The notes below the pieces were generated by a model. The model saw only the letters and a program-made list of their open reading frames with translations. It searched no databases and was not told the origin of the DNA. This document shows, in pieces, positions 23,938 to 31,650 of a DNA stretch of 64,000 nt. Position numbers and translations under genes: made by a program. Origin of the DNA: Amnibacterium setariae (lineage in GTDB: Bacteria > Actinomycetota > Actinomycetes > Actinomycetales > Microbacteriaceae); NCBI RefSeq assembly GCF_003581425.1, contig NZ_QXTG01000001.1, positions 1,302,001 through 1,366,000 of the forward strand. The letters are read 5' to 3'. Numbering within the stretch: position 1 is the stretch's first letter; every line of letters starts with the position of its first letter.

Positions 23938-24612
23938 GTGGCGGACGTGCTGGTGGTCGAGGACGACCCGCGGATGCGGACCCTCCTCGCGCAGTCGCTC
24001 GAGGGGGAGGGGCACCGCGTCGAGACGGCGGCGGACGGCCTGGCCGGGCTGATCGCGCTCCGAGGACGCGCTTTCGACGCCGCCGCGATCGACATCGGCC
24101 TGCCCGGCATGAGCGGCGTCGAGCTGTGCCGGCACGCGCGTCGGGAGGGGCTGCTGGTCCCGATCGTGCTCGTCACCGCGCGCGACGGGGTGGCCGACCG
24201 GGTCCTCGGGCTGGACTCGGGAGCCGACGACTACCTCGTGAAGCCCTTCGCCCTCGAGGAGCTCGCCGCCCGCCTCCGGGCGCTGCTCCGCCGCTCCGCG
24301 TCGGCGGGCGGCCGGGTCGAGGTCGGCGACCTCGTGCTCGACCCGCCGGCCGTGCGCGCGACCGTGCTCGGCCGCACGGTGCCGCTCAGCGTCAAGGAGT
24401 TCGGCGTGCTCCGCGCCCTCGCCGCCCGGGCCGGCGACGCGGTCGACCGGAGGACGCTGCTCACCGAGGTGTGGGGCGACCCGGACCGGTTCGACGGCGC
24501 GATCGTCGACCAGTACGTCAGCTACGTGCGGAAGAAGCTCGCCGCCGCCGGCGCGGGCCCGATGGTGGAGACCGTGCGCGGCGTCGGGTACCGCCTCGTC
24601 GCCCCGGCATGA
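23938..24612 (+). CDS. OmpR/PhoB-type response regulator
   Basis: The 224-residue protein has an N-terminal receiver domain (phosphoacceptor Asp52 in AIDIGLPGMSG; acidic pocket EDD at 8-10; Lys in LVKPFAL) and a C-terminal winged-helix DNA-binding domain (about 130-222, ending TVRGVGYRLV). The GTG at 23938 gives the exact family N terminus (VADVLVVEDD). It is translationally coupled (ATGA overlap) to the sensor kinase. Its position, divergent from the apbE operon with paired palindromes between, makes that operon a plausible target. Confidence 0.95.
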   Translation: MADVLVVEDDPRMRTLLAQSLEGEGHRVETAADGLAGLIALRGRAFDAAAIDIGLPGMSGVELCRHARREGLLVPIVLVTARDGVADRVLGLDSGADDYLVKPFALEELAARLRALLRRSASAGGRVEVGDLVLDPPAVRATVLGRTVPLSVKEFGVLRALAARAGDAVDRRTLLTEVWGDPDRFDGAIVDQYVSYVRKKLAAAGAGPMVETVRGVGYRLVAPA

Positions 24613-25961
24613 GACGACCGGTCCGCCACTGGTCGCTGCGGGTGCGCCTGGCGGTCGGCGCGGCCGCGGTCGCGGCGGTGCTGCTCGGCTCCCTGGCGGC
24701 CCTCGTCGCGGTGCAGGTGCGGGACGTGGCGCTCGAGTCGGCGACGCAGCTCGCCGCCGACGACCTCCGCCCGTACGCGGTCGACCTCCGCTTCGACCCG
24801 GAGGAGCGGCCCGACCCGTCGTCGCCCGGTCTGCTCATCCTCGTGGTGGACCCGGAGGGCCGGGTCGCGCACAGCTCGATGCCCCGTCCGCTCGCGGCCG
24901 CGGTGGCGACCGTGCAGGACGTCGGCACCGTCCGGACCTCGATCGGGCACTTCCGCGTCGTCCACCTCGCCGTGGACGCGCGTCGCGGGCAGTGGCGGCT
25001 CTGGGCCGCGCGCGACCTCACCGCGGGCGACGCGCTCGTCGGCGGCACCATGCTCACGCTCGCGATCGGCACCCCGGTCGCGGTCGTCCTCATCGGCGTC
25101 GCCGCCTTCCTCATCGCGGGCGCCGCGCTCCGGCCCGTCGACCGCATGCGGGCCTCCGCGGACCGGCTCCGCGCCGAAGGCGGGGCGGGCGCCCTGCCCG
25201 TCGAGGGCGGCGGTGAGCTCGTCGCGCTCGGCGTCACGCTGAACGGCCTGATCGACGACCTCCGGGCGCTCGCGGAGCACGAGCGGCGCGTGACCGCGGA
25301 CGCCGCGCACGAGCTGCGCACGCCGATCGCGGTGCTCGCCGCCCAGGCGGAGCTCGCGGAGCGCCGTGCCCCCTCCGCCGACCTCGTCGAGATCCGGCGG
25401 TCGGTCGACCGCCTCGCGCGGCTCGCGGACGAGCTGCTCGTGCTGTCGCGCGCCGAGGGCGCCGCGGCGGAGCCGACGGGCTCCTCCTCCGTCGCCGACC
25501 TGATCACGGAGGCGATGGCGGAGGTCGACCGCGCCCGCCTGCTCGCCGGTCCCGTCGTCGTGGACCTCGAGCTCGCGGACGGCGTCGACGAGACGGCCGA
25601 GGTCGCCATCGACCCCGCGGCCTTCGGCCGGGTGCTCGCGAACCTGACGCGGAACGCGCTCGCCGCCGAGCCCGCCTCCGCCGTCCGCATCCGCGTCGCG
25701 AGCGACGTCGACGCGCTGCGGGTCGAGGTGGTCGACGACGGGCGGGGCGTGCCCGAGTCGTTCCTGCCGTTCGCCTTCGACCGGTTCGCGCGGCCGGAGG
25801 AGGCCCGGGGGAGCGGGTCGCAGGGCGCCGGCCTCGGGCTCGCGCTCGTGCGCCGCCTCGTCGAGCGCGCGGGCGGCCGGGTCGTCCTGCGGAACGGCCC
25901 GGACGGCGGCGCGGTGGCCGAGGTCGTCCTGCCGCTGCAACGGGGGCGCGGCCGGGTCTGA
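24609..25961 (+). CDS. Membrane sensor histidine kinase
   Basis: This 450-residue kinase has a first membrane segment (about 15-37), an extracytoplasmic sensor region (about 38-142) that is short and lacks a recognisable ligand domain, and a second membrane segment (about 145-172). A HAMP-like linker, a HisKA domain with phospho-His234 in AAHELRTPIAVL and a HATPase domain (NLTRNAL, DDGRGVP, GLGLALVRR) complete it. It should phosphorylate the regulator encoded upstream. The signal is unknown. A strong hairpin begins about 20 bases after its stop codon. Confidence 0.95.
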   Translation: MRRPVRHWSLRVRLAVGAAAVAAVLLGSLAALVAVQVRDVALESATQLAADDLRPYAVDLRFDPEERPDPSSPGLLILVVDPEGRVAHSSMPRPLAAAVATVQDVGTVRTSIGHFRVVHLAVDARRGQWRLWAARDLTAGDALVGGTMLTLAIGTPVAVVLIGVAAFLIAGAALRPVDRMRASADRLRAEGGAGALPVEGGGELVALGVTLNGLIDDLRALAEHERRVTADAAHELRTPIAVLAAQAELAERRAPSADLVEIRRSVDRLARLADELLVLSRAEGAAAEPTGSSSVADLITEAMAEVDRARLLAGPVVVDLELADGVDETAEVAIDPAAFGRVLANLTRNALAAEPASAVRIRVASDVDALRVEVVDDGRGVPESFLPFAFDRFARPEEARGSGSQGAGLGLALVRRLVERAGGRVVLRNGPDGGAVAEVVLPLQRGRGRV

Positions 25962-25979
25962 AGGCCCTGGGAGGAGCGG

Positions 25980-26003
25980 GCGCATTCGAGGGTTCGAATG
26001 CGC
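25980..26003 (+). terminator. Perfect hairpin after the sensor kinase gene
   Basis: A 10-bp perfect stem (GCGCATTCGA with TCGAATGCGC) and a GGGT loop lie 19 bases after the kinase stop. It is nested inside a 9-bp outer inverted repeat, CCTGGGAGG (25966-25974) and CCTCCCAGG (26051-26059). The right outer arm overlaps the Shine-Dalgarno AGGAAGG of the next gene, so the whole could be a terminator or a translation-controlling leader. Confidence 0.6.
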
Positions 26004-26069
26004 CTGGCGCTCGGCGTGCACGCCGCGCGCCGCAGGGTGGTGCTCGACCGCCTCCCAGGAAGGACCTCG

Positions 26070-26498
26070 ATGTCCGTCACCCGCCCCGCCGCGACCCCGG
26101 GCGCACGCCGCGCCTACGCGATCCTCACCGGCATCGCGACCCTCTTCGTCTTCATCCAGTTCTTCACCTCGAGCGAGTTCATCCGCACGAAGGGCCACGG
26201 CGCGGAGGCCTGGACGGAGATCCACGGGTGGACCGCCTACGGTCTGCTCGTGCCCGCGCTCCTCGCGGCGGTCGTCGCCGTCGTCGCCCTCCGCCGGGCG
26301 GCCCCCGTGCTGACGGTCGTCGCCGTCGTCCTCTTCGTCGCCTCGGTCGGGCAGTGGGGCAGCGGGCACCTGATCAGCACCCTCGGCATGGACGGCTGGA
26401 CGCCCTTCCACGTCTTCTTCTCGTCGGTGGTCCTGGCGCTCGCGGTCTGGGCCTCCATCCGATCCGCGGCGCTGCGGCGGAGCGGCGCGAGCCGATGA
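26070..26498 (+). CDS. Small integral membrane protein (DUF6220-like)
   Basis: The 142-residue protein has four hydrophobic segments (about 15-35, 50-68, 78-95 and 108-128) and a His/Trp-bearing loop between the first two (EAWTEIHGWTAYG). The pattern, with a conserved His in a helix start and a second in PFHVFFSSVVL, resembles small haem- or quinone-associated membrane proteins of the DUF6220 type; this is a tentative likeness only. AGGAAGGA precedes the ATG at 26070. Its stop overlaps the start of the PAP2 phosphatase gene (ATGA), so the two are coupled. Confidence 0.75.
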   Translation: MSVTRPAATPGARRAYAILTGIATLFVFIQFFTSSEFIRTKGHGAEAWTEIHGWTAYGLLVPALLAAVVAVVALRRAAPVLTVVAVVLFVASVGQWGSGHLISTLGMDGWTPFHVFFSSVVLALAVWASIRSAALRRSGASR

Positions 26499-27316
26499 CC
26501 GACCCGGACGACGGCGCGCGGGCCCCCGTCGACCGGGAGCTGCCCGCGCCGGTGCGCCGAGCCGTCGTCCGACCGGCCGTGGACCTCGGCCGCCGCGTCG
26601 GCGCCCGACCCGCGCTCGCGCTGACCCTCGTCGTCGGCGCCGCGGTGGCGGCGCTGCTCGCGTTCCTCGTGGCGCGCGTCTACGACGCGGTGACCGACCG
26701 CGACGGCGTCTCCGCGCTCGACCTGCCCGTCCTGAAGGCCTTCGCGCACCTCCGGAACCCCGCGACCGACGGGTTCTCCGCCGGCGTCGCGTACCTCTTC
26801 GGCCCCGTCGGCATGCCGATCATGGCGCTCGCCGCCGTCGCGCTGCTCTGCGCGACCCGCCGCTCGTGGACGCCCGCGATCCTCGTCGTCGGGGCCGGGC
26901 TCGGCTCGCTGCTCATGACGATCGCCGGGAAGGACATCATCGACCGGTCCCGCCCGGCGCGGTCCCTCGCGATCCCGCCGTTCGAGACGTCGCCGTCGTT
27001 CCCGAGCGGCCACACGCTCAATGCGACGGTGATCGCCGGGATCGTCGCCTACCTGCTCTGGATCAACCGGCGGACGATCACCGGCCGCGTCGTGACCGTG
27101 GTCGTGCCCGTCGTCATCGCGGTCGTCGTCGGCCTGACCCGGGTGCTGCTCGCCGCGCACTGGTTCACCGACGTGCTCGCGGGCTGGCTGCTCGGCGCGA
27201 CCTGGCTCGCCATGATCATCACCGCGCACCGCCTGTTCCTCATCGCGCGCCGCCACGGAGCCCCGCTCGAGCCGCCCGGCCTCCGCGCCCGCGTCGCCGC
27301 CCGCTCGCACCGCTGA
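26495..27316 (+). CDS. PAP2 family membrane phosphatase
   Basis: This 273-residue membrane protein has about six transmembrane segments and all three PAP2 motifs: KDIIDRSRP, PSFPSGHTLN and TRVLLAAHWFTDVLAG. The catalytic His lies in the third and the proton-donor His in the second. Relatives dephosphorylate undecaprenyl pyrophosphate, phosphatidic acid or PG-phosphate. The choice cannot be made here, although BacA-independent C55-PP recycling is common for this type in actinobacteria. It ends just before a 29-bp tandem repeat array. Confidence 0.92.
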   Translation: MTDPDDGARAPVDRELPAPVRRAVVRPAVDLGRRVGARPALALTLVVGAAVAALLAFLVARVYDAVTDRDGVSALDLPVLKAFAHLRNPATDGFSAGVAYLFGPVGMPIMALAAVALLCATRRSWTPAILVVGAGLGSLLMTIAGKDIIDRSRPARSLAIPPFETSPSFPSGHTLNATVIAGIVAYLLWINRRTITGRVVTVVVPVVIAVVVGLTRVLLAAHWFTDVLAGWLLGATWLAMIITAHRLFLIARRHGAPLEPPGLRARVAARSHR

Positions 27317-27466
27317 TCGAGGTGCCGGCGGAGCCTCCCCGCTGATCGAGGTGCGAGCGGTCCCTTCCCGCTGATCGAGGTGCGAGCGGTCCCTTCCCGC
27401 TGATCGAGGTGCGAGCGGTCCCTCCCCGCTGATCGAGGTGCGAGCGCAGCGAGCCTCGAGATCACC
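27312..27466 (+). repeat. 29-bp tandem repeat array (five units)
   Basis: Units starting GCTGATCGAGGTG begin at 27312, 27341, 27370, 27399 and 27428, an exact 29-base period. Units 2-4 are nearly identical (GCGAGCGGTCCCTTCCC filler); the first is diverged. The last continues into a full copy of the recurrent palindromic element (GCGAGCGCAGCGAGCCTCGA). The first unit overlaps the end of the PAP2 gene. The array fills the space between two convergent genes. Confidence 0.9.
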
Positions 27467-27471
27467 CCGCG

Positions 27472-27846
27472 TCAGGCGTTCGGCCCGAGCGGCTTCGACG
27501 CGGACTCCATGTACCACTCGGTGAACGCGCTCGCCCGGCCGTCGTCAACGAGGTCGACGACCCAGAGGTTCTCGTAGACGCGGCCGTCGGCGTACGTCGT
27601 CCGTCCCTGCACGAAGTGCCGCCCGCCGTCCGCGCCGAGCAGGTGCCAGCTGAACCCGTGGTCGTCGGGCTCGTCGGCCGTGCGCTCCCACATGGCGAGG
27701 ATCGCGTCGTGCCCCTCGGCGGGCTCCAGCCAGGGCGCCGTGCGGTACTCGGCCGACTCCGTGAACAGCGCGCGGACGTCGTCCGGCGCGTTCGTCGACC
27801 AGGCGCGCACGTAGCCGTCCATCCAGCGGTCGATGGCTCCCGTCAT
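27472..27846 (-). CDS. SnoaL/NTF2-like fold protein
   Basis: This 124-residue alpha+beta barrel protein of the NTF2/SnoaL superfamily has the helix IDRWMDGYVRAWSTNAPDDVRALFTESAEY at its N terminus (split into conserved pieces) and a final strand ENLWVVDLVDDGRASAFTEWYME. Members include ketosteroid isomerase-like enzymes and many uncharacterised proteins. No catalytic Asp/Tyr set can be assigned with confidence. It lies 37 bases downstream of the SDR gene on the same strand and may be co-transcribed. Confidence 0.85.
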   Translation of the reverse strand: MTGAIDRWMDGYVRAWSTNAPDDVRALFTESAEYRTAPWLEPAEGHDAILAMWERTADEPDDHGFSWHLLGADGGRHFVQGRTTYADGRVYENLWVVDLVDDGRASAFTEWYMESASKPLGPNA

Positions 27847-27883
27847 GGCGCGACAGTAGGCCGCGGGTCGATGCGTCGCCAGA

Positions 27884-28714
27884 TCAGGCGTCGAAGTCGG
27901 TGCTCCGGCTCAGCGCCTCCCACTCGTCGACCTCGGCGCGGAGCGCGTCGAGCGCGGCTCGGAACCCGTCCGACGCGTCGTTGCCGAGCAGCAGCATGTA
28001 CGGCGGCCGGCCCGAGTCGACCGCGGTGACGAGCGCCTCCGCGCCCTTGCGCGGGTCGCCGGGCTGCGTGCCGTGGGCGGTGTCGTGCTCCTTGCGCCGG
28101 CGCCCCGCGGTGTCCGCGTAGTCCGCGATCGGCGTCGCGGACTGGGTCAGCGAGCGCCCGGCGAAGTCGGTGCGGAAGCCCCCGGGCTCGACGACGGTGG
28201 CCGAGACGCCGAGGGGCGCGAGCTCCTTGCGCAGCGACAGCGTCAGCGCCTCGATCGCGGCCTTCACGGCGGCGTAGTAGCCGGAGCCCTCCGGCGCGAT
28301 GCGGGCGCCGATGGAGGAGAGGTTGACGATCGCGCCGGAGCGGCGGGAGCGCATGCCGGGCAGCACCGCCTTGATCGTGCGGACCGTGCCGTCGAAGTGG
28401 GTGTCGAAGAGGCGCCGCACGGCGTCGTCCTCGCCCTCCTCGACCGCGGCGCGGTAGCCGTAGCCGGCGTTGTTGACGAGCACGTCGACGTGGCCGAACC
28501 GCTCCTCGGCGGCGCGGACGGCGCCCGACACCTGCGCGTCGTCGGTGACGTCCAGGGCGAGCGGGAGCACGTGCTCGGGGTTCGCGTCCGCGAGGTCCTG
28601 CACGGCGGCCGCGTCGCGGGCGGTCGCGACGACGTCGTGCCCGTGCGCGAGCGCCGCCTCCGCGAAGGCGCGACCGAGCCCGGTCGAGCAGCCGGTGATG
28701 AGCCAGGTGGACAT
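27884..28714 (-). CDS. Short-chain dehydrogenase/reductase
   Basis: The 276-residue classical SDR has TGCSTGLGRAF at 8-18, NNAGYGY near 88, a catalytic Ser in NLSSIGARIA and YYAAVKAAIE carrying the Tyr-x3-Lys pair. The C-terminal region (RRKEHDTAHGTQPGDPRKGAEAL) is typical of the oxidoreductase subfamily annotated as SDRs of unknown substrate. The ATG at 28714 directly precedes the Rossmann strand (MSTWLITG). Confidence 0.92.
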   Translation of the reverse strand: MSTWLITGCSTGLGRAFAEAALAHGHDVVATARDAAAVQDLADANPEHVLPLALDVTDDAQVSGAVRAAEERFGHVDVLVNNAGYGYRAAVEEGEDDAVRRLFDTHFDGTVRTIKAVLPGMRSRRSGAIVNLSSIGARIAPEGSGYYAAVKAAIEALTLSLRKELAPLGVSATVVEPGGFRTDFAGRSLTQSATPIADYADTAGRRRKEHDTAHGTQPGDPRKGAEALVTAVDSGRPPYMLLLGNDASDGFRAALDALRAEVDEWEALSRSTDFDA

Positions 28715-28814
28715 GGGGCCTCGTTCTCTGCGGTGCGGGTGCGGCGCATCGACGCTACGGGTCGGGCCTGGACGCTGCCGCGGGGTCGCGCGATACTCGC
28801 CGTCGGGAGGCCCC

Positions 28815-28928
28815 GTGCTCGACGACCAGGACGACCGGCCGTGCGGCTGCCGGCACTGCGCCGGCAGGTCCGCCGCCGACCGCGCGGCCGTCGATCGGCC
28901 AGCCGTCGACCGGGCCGAGCGGCCGTGA
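28815..28928 (+). CDS. 37-residue Cys-containing microprotein
   Basis: A GTG preceded by GGGAGG (five-base spacing) opens a 37-codon frame with a CGCRHC motif at 10-15 and a tail rich in Ala/Asp/Arg with repeated AAVDR/PAVDR. Its stop overlaps the next GTG start (GTGA), which supports translation of both. The three cysteines and one histidine could bind a metal. I recognise no family. Confidence 0.5.
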   Translation: MLDDQDDRPCGCRHCAGRSAADRAAVDRPAVDRAERP

Positions 28929-29176
28929 CCGCGGTCGAGCGGACCGCGCAGGCGCTGTGGCGGCAGGCGCTGCACGAGGAGCAGGCGGCGCGGACGATCG
29001 CGGACGACCGGGAGGCCGCCGCGGTGCGCAAGCGGATGCGCGGGCTCGCGCGGGCCGCGAGCGTCGGCGTCCGGACCGCGCGTCTGGGCACGACCGTCGT
29101 CGTGGTCCGGGTCGACGCGGCGGTCTGGCACGAGAGCGCCGCGACGATGCGCCGGAAGCTCGCGCCGCAGGACTGA
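28925..29176 (+). CDS. Small hypothetical protein
   Basis: The 83-residue protein starts at a GTG that overlaps the stop of the microprotein gene. It has an N-terminal amphipathic helix (ERTAQALWRQALHEEQAARTIADDREAAAVRKRM) and a short beta-like segment (TTVVVVRVDAAVWHESAATM). There is no membrane segment, signal or known motif. The helix could form a coiled coil. The role is unknown. Confidence 0.65.
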   Translation: MTAVERTAQALWRQALHEEQAARTIADDREAAAVRKRMRGLARAASVGVRTARLGTTVVVVRVDAAVWHESAATMRRKLAPQD

Positions 29177-29204
29177 CGACCGGCGGGCGCCGTCAGGCCG
29201 TCAG

Positions 29205-29660
29205 CTAGGCCGTCAGCGCCCGGTCCCGCAGCACCCGGCCGAACGCCGCCGCGGTGGCCGCGCCGAGCACGAGGACGATCGGTACCGGCAGCAGGTCGGA
29301 CCCCGTGCCCTCGATCGCGAGGAGCGCGACGTACAGGTCGCTCGGCTGCGCGGTCGGCTGGATCGAGGCCAGCCGCTCGCCCAGCACGCGCAGGCCGACC
29401 GCGAGCGTCAGGGTGACGGCCGCGGCCGCGAGGAGGACGCCGGCGGCTCCGCGACGGCGGGCGCCGGCGAGCACGCCCGTCGCCGCGCCGAGCAGCGCGA
29501 CGCCGAGGGCGAGTCGGTTCGCGACCTGCAGCGCGTCCCACCCCGTGGCCGACGGACCGCCGGACAGGGACGCGAGCGCCACGACGTACAGCGCCGCGTC
29601 CGCCGCGGCCGAGACCGCTCCGAGCACGGCGACGGTGACGAGGGCCCGCCCGATGCGCAT
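29205..29660 (-). CDS. Four-transmembrane hypothetical protein
   Basis: The 151-residue protein has four hydrophobic segments (about 5-32, 44-66, 72-93 and 122-142). An extracytoplasmic loop between the third and fourth holds SIQPTAQPSDLYVALLAIEGTGSD. No cofactor ligands or family signature are recognised. It converges on the small gene at 28925 and is followed upstream by the two-transmembrane gene at 29726. Confidence 0.7.
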   Translation of the reverse strand: MRIGRALVTVAVLGAVSAAADAALYVVALASLSGGPSATGWDALQVANRLALGVALLGAATGVLAGARRRGAAGVLLAAAAVTLTLAVGLRVLGERLASIQPTAQPSDLYVALLAIEGTGSDLLPVPIVLVLGAATAAAFGRVLRDRALTA

Positions 29661-29725
29661 CCCTCGACACTCGAGCGCCGAGCGGTCCGGGGGGAGCCCC
29701 ACTGCGGGTGCCGGCAGGACCGGAA

Positions 29726-30010
29726 TCAGGCGGGGAAGCGCCGCGCGGTCCTCCGCAGGATCCGCGCGACGACGGCGACGGCCGCCGCGGCGATCCCGGC
29801 GCTCGCCACGACGGCGACGACGAGCGGGCGGCTCACGTCCACCGGCTCGCCGATCTCGCCGCCGCGCACGACGCCGCCGCCGACGAGCAGCACGATCGCG
29901 GCGAGCGCGACGCCCGCGGCGACGACCGCGGTCGGCATCGCGACCAGCAGCGCCACGAGCTCGCGGTCGCTCATCGGCTCCGGGGTCCGCGCCGGGGCCG
30001 GCCCGGTCAC
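29726..30010 (-). CDS. Two-transmembrane hypothetical protein
   Basis: This 94-residue protein starts at a GTG whose bases overlap the stop of the PHP phosphatase gene (GTGA), so it is translationally coupled to it. Two hydrophobic segments (about 21-47 and 62-83) flank a short loop containing RGGEIGEPVDV. No family is recognised. Confidence 0.7.
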   Translation of the reverse strand: MTGPAPARTPEPMSDRELVALLVAMPTAVVAAGVALAAIVLLVGGGVVRGGEIGEPVDVSRPLVVAVVASAGIAAAAVAVVARILRRTARRFPA

Positions 30011-30861
30011 CGGGTCCACAGGTCCTCCGCACGGCGCCCCGCCCGGAAGCCGACCTGCTCGACCATCGCCACGGCCTCGGGGAAGCCGCCCGCGATGCCC
30101 TCGTGCGCGTCGTGGGCGTCGCTGCCGAAGCTGATCGCGCGCCCGCCCTCCTCCGCCCACCACCGCGGCAGCCACGGCTCCAGCCGTCGCGTGTTCATCT
30201 CGAGCGCCCTGCCGGAGCCGGCGATCGCCCGGAGCGCGACGCGGAACGGCTCCTCGAACCGGGTCGCCTCGAAGGGGCCCGCCGTCCCGACGGGCCAGGC
30301 GCGGGCGGCGTAGTCGAGGTGGGTGACGACCGCGAACGAGTCGGAACCGGCGACCATCCGCGGCACCTCGAGCAGGTACGCGATGACGACGTCGTCGGGC
30401 GCCCAGGACCGGTAGAGGGTGCCCGGCTCGGCCCGCTCGTCGCCGTCCGCGAGCGTGTGCAGCGACCCGTTGACGCGGTCGAGCCCGTCGAGGTCGAGCA
30501 GGGCGCGCGCCTCCGCGTCGAACAGGTGCGGCTGCCCGAACTCGACGCCGGTGAGGATCCGCAGCTCGGGGAAGCGGTGCCGGCAGCGGTCGATCGACTC
30601 GAGGTAGCCGGCGACGTCGAGCGGCGGCACCACCAGGTGACCGCTCGCGTCGAGGTACTTGCGCTGCTGCGGGAGCAGGTCGTCGGGATGGAACCGGACC
30701 CGGCCGTTGAAGTCGAGGTGCTCGGTGAACGCGATCGCCGGGAGCCCGATGCGGACCGCCCGCTCGCACATCGCCGCCATCCGGCCCGCGTTCTCCGGCA
30801 CCGGGCCGCCGGTGTCCCACGACCACTCGCTGTGGACGTGGGTGTCGGCGGGGAGGCGCAC
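30007..30861 (-). CDS. PHP-domain phosphoesterase (histidinol-phosphatase-like)
   Basis: The 284-residue PHP domain protein has metal-binding motifs DTHVHSEWSWD near residue 6, AFTEHLDFNG near 42, GVEFGQPH near 105, NGSLHTL near 130 and GSDAHDAHEG near 250. These match HisK-type histidinol phosphatases, which use a trinuclear metal centre. Since no other his genes are near, a housekeeping phosphatase with another substrate is equally possible. The GTG at 30861 puts the first metal motif at the usual distance; an in-frame ATG at 30945 would add 28 non-conserved residues. Confidence 0.88.
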   Translation of the reverse strand: MRLPADTHVHSEWSWDTGGPVPENAGRMAAMCERAVRIGLPAIAFTEHLDFNGRVRFHPDDLLPQQRKYLDASGHLVVPPLDVAGYLESIDRCRHRFPELRILTGVEFGQPHLFDAEARALLDLDGLDRVNGSLHTLADGDERAEPGTLYRSWAPDDVVIAYLLEVPRMVAGSDSFAVVTHLDYAARAWPVGTAGPFEATRFEEPFRVALRAIAGSGRALEMNTRRLEPWLPRWWAEEGGRAISFGSDAHDAHEGIAGGFPEAVAMVEQVGFRAGRRAEDLWTR

Positions 30862-30884
30862 GGGTCGAGCCTGACGGCCGCTGG

Positions 30885-30953
30885 GCAGAACGGCAACGGG
30901 TGGGGCGAGCCGGTCCTTCGTTCTGCAGGCACTCGCGTTCTGCACGCACTCGC
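30885..30953. promoter_or_regulatory. Repeated CGTTCTGC motifs in a divergent intergenic region
   Basis: CGTTCTGC occurs at 30919-30926 and 30936-30943 inside a 17-bp tandem duplication (30920-30936 and 30937-30953, one mismatch). Its complement GCAGAACG lies at 30885-30892. Three copies within 60 bp between divergent genes suggest a regulator-binding site. The remainder of the 227-base gap shows nothing clear. Confidence 0.4.
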
Positions 30954-31088
30954 TGCCGACGAGACGACGTGCTCGGGACCTCGAAGTGCTCGGGCGCCGC
31001 TCGACGAACGTCCAGCCCGCTCGGCGGTTCGGCCAGGCCCGCCGTCTATGGTCCGACCAACCCGATCGATCGACCGCGGAGGCACCGC

Positions 31089-31577
31089 ATGGCGGACAGC
31101 AGCACCACGATCCCCCTCCCGTTCCGAGCGGGCATGCTCGGCGTGCTCAGCGGCGCGCGGTCCATGACCCCGCTCGCGATGCTCGCCCTGTACCGCGACC
31201 GGTCGTCGCTCGACGGCGCGTGGAAGGACTGGCCGGTGCTCCGGTCGCCCGCCGGCCGCCTCGCGCTCGTGCTCGCGGCTGCGGGGGAGCTCGTCGCGGA
31301 CAAGCTGCCGGCGACCCCCGCGCGCACGAAGCCGGGACCGCTGCTCGGCCGGATCGGCACCGGAGCGATCGCGGGGGCCGCCATCGCGACGATCGCCGGG
31401 CGCGACGGCTGGAAGGGCGGCGTGCTGCTCGGTGCGATCGGCGGCGCGGTCGGCAGCTACGCCGGCATGTGGCTCCGCACGGGCGGCGCCGCGACGGGCC
31501 TGCCCGATGCGGTGTTCGCGCTCGTCGAGGACGCCGCGACGATCGCCTGCGCGGCCGCGGTGGTCGCCGCCGACTGA
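31089..31577 (+). CDS. DUF4126 family membrane protein
   Basis: This 162-residue membrane protein matches the DUF4126 pattern: GVLSGARSMTPLAMLAL near the N terminus, AGELVADKLPATPARTKPGPLLGRI mid-protein (in pieces), then Gly/Ala-rich helices with AGAAIATIAG and GAIGGAVGSYAGMWLR. About four to five membrane helices are predicted. The function is not known. The ATG at 31089 follows a GGAGGCACCGC ribosome site. Confidence 0.85.
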   Translation: MADSSTTIPLPFRAGMLGVLSGARSMTPLAMLALYRDRSSLDGAWKDWPVLRSPAGRLALVLAAAGELVADKLPATPARTKPGPLLGRIGTGAIAGAAIATIAGRDGWKGGVLLGAIGGAVGSYAGMWLRTGGAATGLPDAVFALVEDAATIACAAAVVAAD

Positions 31578-31650
31578 CCTCGCGGCTGCCGCGATCACGA
31601 TCCGGCGCAGGTCCTTGAGAGGACGGCGCGCCCGGAGGACAGTGCTCGGC

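Noticed and set aside
27312-27466. CRISPR array
   Set aside because: The units are directly adjacent with a 29-base period and no unique spacers, and no cas genes are present.
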